From an uncultured Duganella sp. (GTDB taxonomy: Bacteria; Pseudomonadota; Gammaproteobacteria; Burkholderiales; Burkholderiaceae), in NCBI GenBank assembly GCA_946482335.1, contig CAMLRG010000148.1, forward strand, positions 1-13,528: DNA of 13,528 nt, read 5' to 3'. The position numbers and the translations under genes were made by a program. Positions 12,408-13,528 of this stretch are shown here, one piece after another. The notes under the pieces were generated by a model. That model saw only the letters and a program-made list of their open reading frames with translations. It searched no databases and was not told the origin of the DNA. Each line of letters begins with the position of its first letter. Positions within the stretch are counted from its first letter, which is position 1.

Positions 12408-13022
12408 ATGGCTAACGTTCTCTACATTAACAGCAGTGTGCGCAACGCCGGTTCGCTGTCCCGCCAGTTGTCGGCCGAATTCGTCGCCAAATGGAAAGCC
12501 GCCAACCCGGCCGATACCGTGGTCGAGCGCGACCTGGCCGCCAATCCGGTGCCGCACCTGACCGAGCAGATGATGGGTGCCTTCTTCACCCCGGCCGAAG
12601 CGCGCAACGCCGAGCAAGCGCACATCGTGAAAGTGTCCGACACCCTGGTCGACGAGCTGTTCGCCGCCGACGTGATCGTGATCGGCGCGCCGATGTACAA
12701 CTTCTCCGTGCCATCCTCGCTCAAGGCCTGGATCGACCACGTGGCGCGTGCCGGCCGTACTTTCCAGTACACCGCCAATGGCCCGGAAGGTTTGCTGAAG
12801 GGTAAGAAGGTCTACGTCTTCACCGCCAGCGGCGGCGTCTACAGCGAAGGCGGCGCCGTGGCCTTCGACCACCTGACCACCTTCCTGCGCACCGTGCTGG
12901 GCTTCATCGGCCTGACCGACGTGCAGTTCATCCGCGCCGAAGGCGTGGCCATGGGCGAGCAAGCCGTGGCCGACACCCTGGCCAAGAGCCGCAAGTCGAT
13001 CGATGAACTGATCGCGGCGTAA
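12408..13022 (+). CDS. azoR: FMN-dependent NADH-azoreductase
   Basis: Encodes 204 residues, cytoplasmic flavodoxin-like fold, normal AzoR length. FMN-phosphate loop near the start: N8-S-S-V-R-N-A-G-S-L-S-R. The flavin-ring motif P-M-Y-N-F is at 95-99, followed by S-V-P-S-S-L-K-A-W-I-D-H-V-A-R-A-G-x-T-F-x-Y-T, and T-A-S-G-G-V-Y at 139-145 completes the FMN site. Enzymes of this family reduce quinones and azo dyes by two-electron transfer from NADH and protect against thiol and quinone stress. The start at 12408 was chosen over the in-frame ATG at 12372: GGAG lies eight bases upstream and the protein then begins with the family's short lead-in M-A-N-V-L-Y-I. Divergent lysR and the operator-like repeats suggest inducible expression; a strong terminator follows. 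Confidence 0.95.
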   Translation: MANVLYINSSVRNAGSLSRQLSAEFVAKWKAANPADTVVERDLAANPVPHLTEQMMGAFFTPAEARNAEQAHIVKVSDTLVDELFAADVIVIGAPMYNFSVPSSLKAWIDHVARAGRTFQYTANGPEGLLKGKKVYVFTASGGVYSEGGAVAFDHLTTFLRTVLGFIGLTDVQFIRAEGVAMGEQAVADTLAKSRKSIDELIAA

Positions 13023-13049
13023 GCAGATTCACTCTCCCAAGTGGACCTT

Positions 13050-13086
13050 GGCAGCACCGGCCCGCCGGCCCGTGCTGCCTTTTTTT
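13050..13086 (+). terminator. Rho-independent terminator of azoR
   Basis: GGCAGCAC (13050-13057) pairs perfectly with GTGCTGCC (13072-13079), the loop itself contains a CGG-CCG-type inner pairing, and seven T residues follow (13080-13086). It begins 27 bases after the azoR stop codon and separates it from the next gene on the same strand. Confidence 0.92.
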
Positions 13087-13101
13087 CGCTATCATGGCGG
13101 A

Positions 13102-13528
13102 ATGAAACGCCACTACCACTTGCTCATCATCGACCCGCAGAACGATTTCTGCGACCTGCCTGCCGAAGCGGCGGCGCCGGACATGCCCGCGCTGCCCGTG
13201 GCCGGTGCCCACCAGGACATGCTGCGCCTGGCCAGCCTGATCGACCAGGGCGGCTCCGGGCTGGCGGCCATCACCGTCACGCTCGACTCGCACCACCGCT
13301 ACGACATCGCCCACCCGACCTTCTGGCAGGATGCGGCGGGCCTGGCGCCTGGCCCGTTCACGCAGATCGCGGCGGCCGACGTCCGTGCCGGCCGCTTCCG
13401 GCCGCGCGATGCGGGCGCCTTGCCGCGCGTGCTGTCCTACCTGGATAAGCTGGAAGAGGCGGGTCGCTACCAGTTGATGGTGTGGCCGGTGCACTGCGAA
13501 ATCGGCACTTGGGGCCACAACGTCCACG
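13102..13528 (+). CDS. Nicotinamidase/isochorismatase-like cysteine hydrolase, 5' part only
   Basis: An open frame from ATG 13102 runs off the right edge after 142 complete codons. The first strand L-L-I-I-D11-P-Q-N-D-F holds the catalytic Asp of the family (D8 in mycobacterial PncA). T-L-D62-S-H64-H-R-Y-D-I-A-H71 and W128-P-V-H131-C supply four residues matching the PncA metal ligands D49, H51, H57 and H71. The catalytic Lys and nucleophilic Cys should lie beyond the window. Members hydrolyse nicotinamide or related amides in the cytosol. The distance from H71 to the W-P-x-H-C motif is about 60 residues, against about 14 in PncA, so this protein belongs to a longer subfamily and may use a different substrate. 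A weak GGCGGA precedes the ATG. Confidence 0.88.
   Translation, partial: MKRHYHLLIIDPQNDFCDLPAEAAAPDMPALPVAGAHQDMLRLASLIDQGGSGLAAITVTLDSHHRYDIAHPTFWQDAAGLAPGPFTQIAAADVRAGRFRPRDAGALPRVLSYLDKLEEAGRYQLMVWPVHCEIGTWGHNVH

Noticed and set aside
1..13528. Search for CRISPR arrays, insertion sequences, attachment sites, toxin-antitoxin or phage-defence genes
   Set aside because: No regularly spaced repeats, transposase motifs, target-site duplications or tRNA-like folds were seen, and every substantial open frame fits a common chromosomal family.

Overview
The window looks like ordinary chromosome of a GC-rich, motile betaproteobacterium, most likely in the Oxalobacteraceae/Burkholderiales (Massilia- or Duganella-like). 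This rests on the gene content and protein style (CbpA/CbpM pair, AzoR next to a LysR regulator, M13 and DPP4-type exopeptidases), a Burkholderiales-type flagellar sigma-28 promoter, and strong G/C bias at third codon positions. No phage, IS, integron, CRISPR, tRNA or rRNA signature is visible, and no gene-free stretch exceeds about 230 bases.

Layout. 1-1345: a perfect 36-bp palindrome, then on the minus strand a short FliT-like flagellar chaperone with its own sigma-28 promoter and terminator, and an HDOD signalling protein with its own terminator. 1578-4539 (plus): an exported M13 zinc metallopeptidase, a SAM-dependent methyltransferase nine bases behind it, and a small CsbD-family stress protein. 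4545-8994 (minus): a glutathione S-transferase, an exported DPP4-like S9 peptidase with its own terminator, and a MATE efflux pump. 9091-11025 (plus): a secreted two-domain beta/gamma-crystallin protein with a charged linker, then the co-chaperone pair cbpA-cbpM. 11041-12306 (minus): a very hydrophilic, probably disordered 83-residue protein and a LysR regulator. 12408-13528 (plus): an FMN-dependent NADH-azoreductase divergent from the LysR gene, a strong terminator, and the first 142 codons of a nicotinamidase-like cysteine hydrolase that runs off the end.

How the genes fit together. Three loose themes recur. Envelope and peptide processing: the M13 and S9 peptidases both carry export signals. 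Stress and proteostasis: CsbD, GST, CbpA/CbpM, the disordered protein and the azoreductase. Motility signalling: FliT and the HDOD protein. The tightest functional units are cbpA-cbpM (3-base gap) and lysR/azoR, whose intergenic region carries a repeated ATCGATAAT element and a CGATA-N5-TATCG palindrome that could be the LysR operator.

I did not find a convincing new multi-gene system. The observations most worth following are the crystallin protein, where domain 1 has two canonical calcium motifs and domain 2 two degraded ones; the stand-alone sigma-28-driven fliT; the lysR/azoR operator; the disordered protein beside cbpAM; and the palindrome at the left edge.
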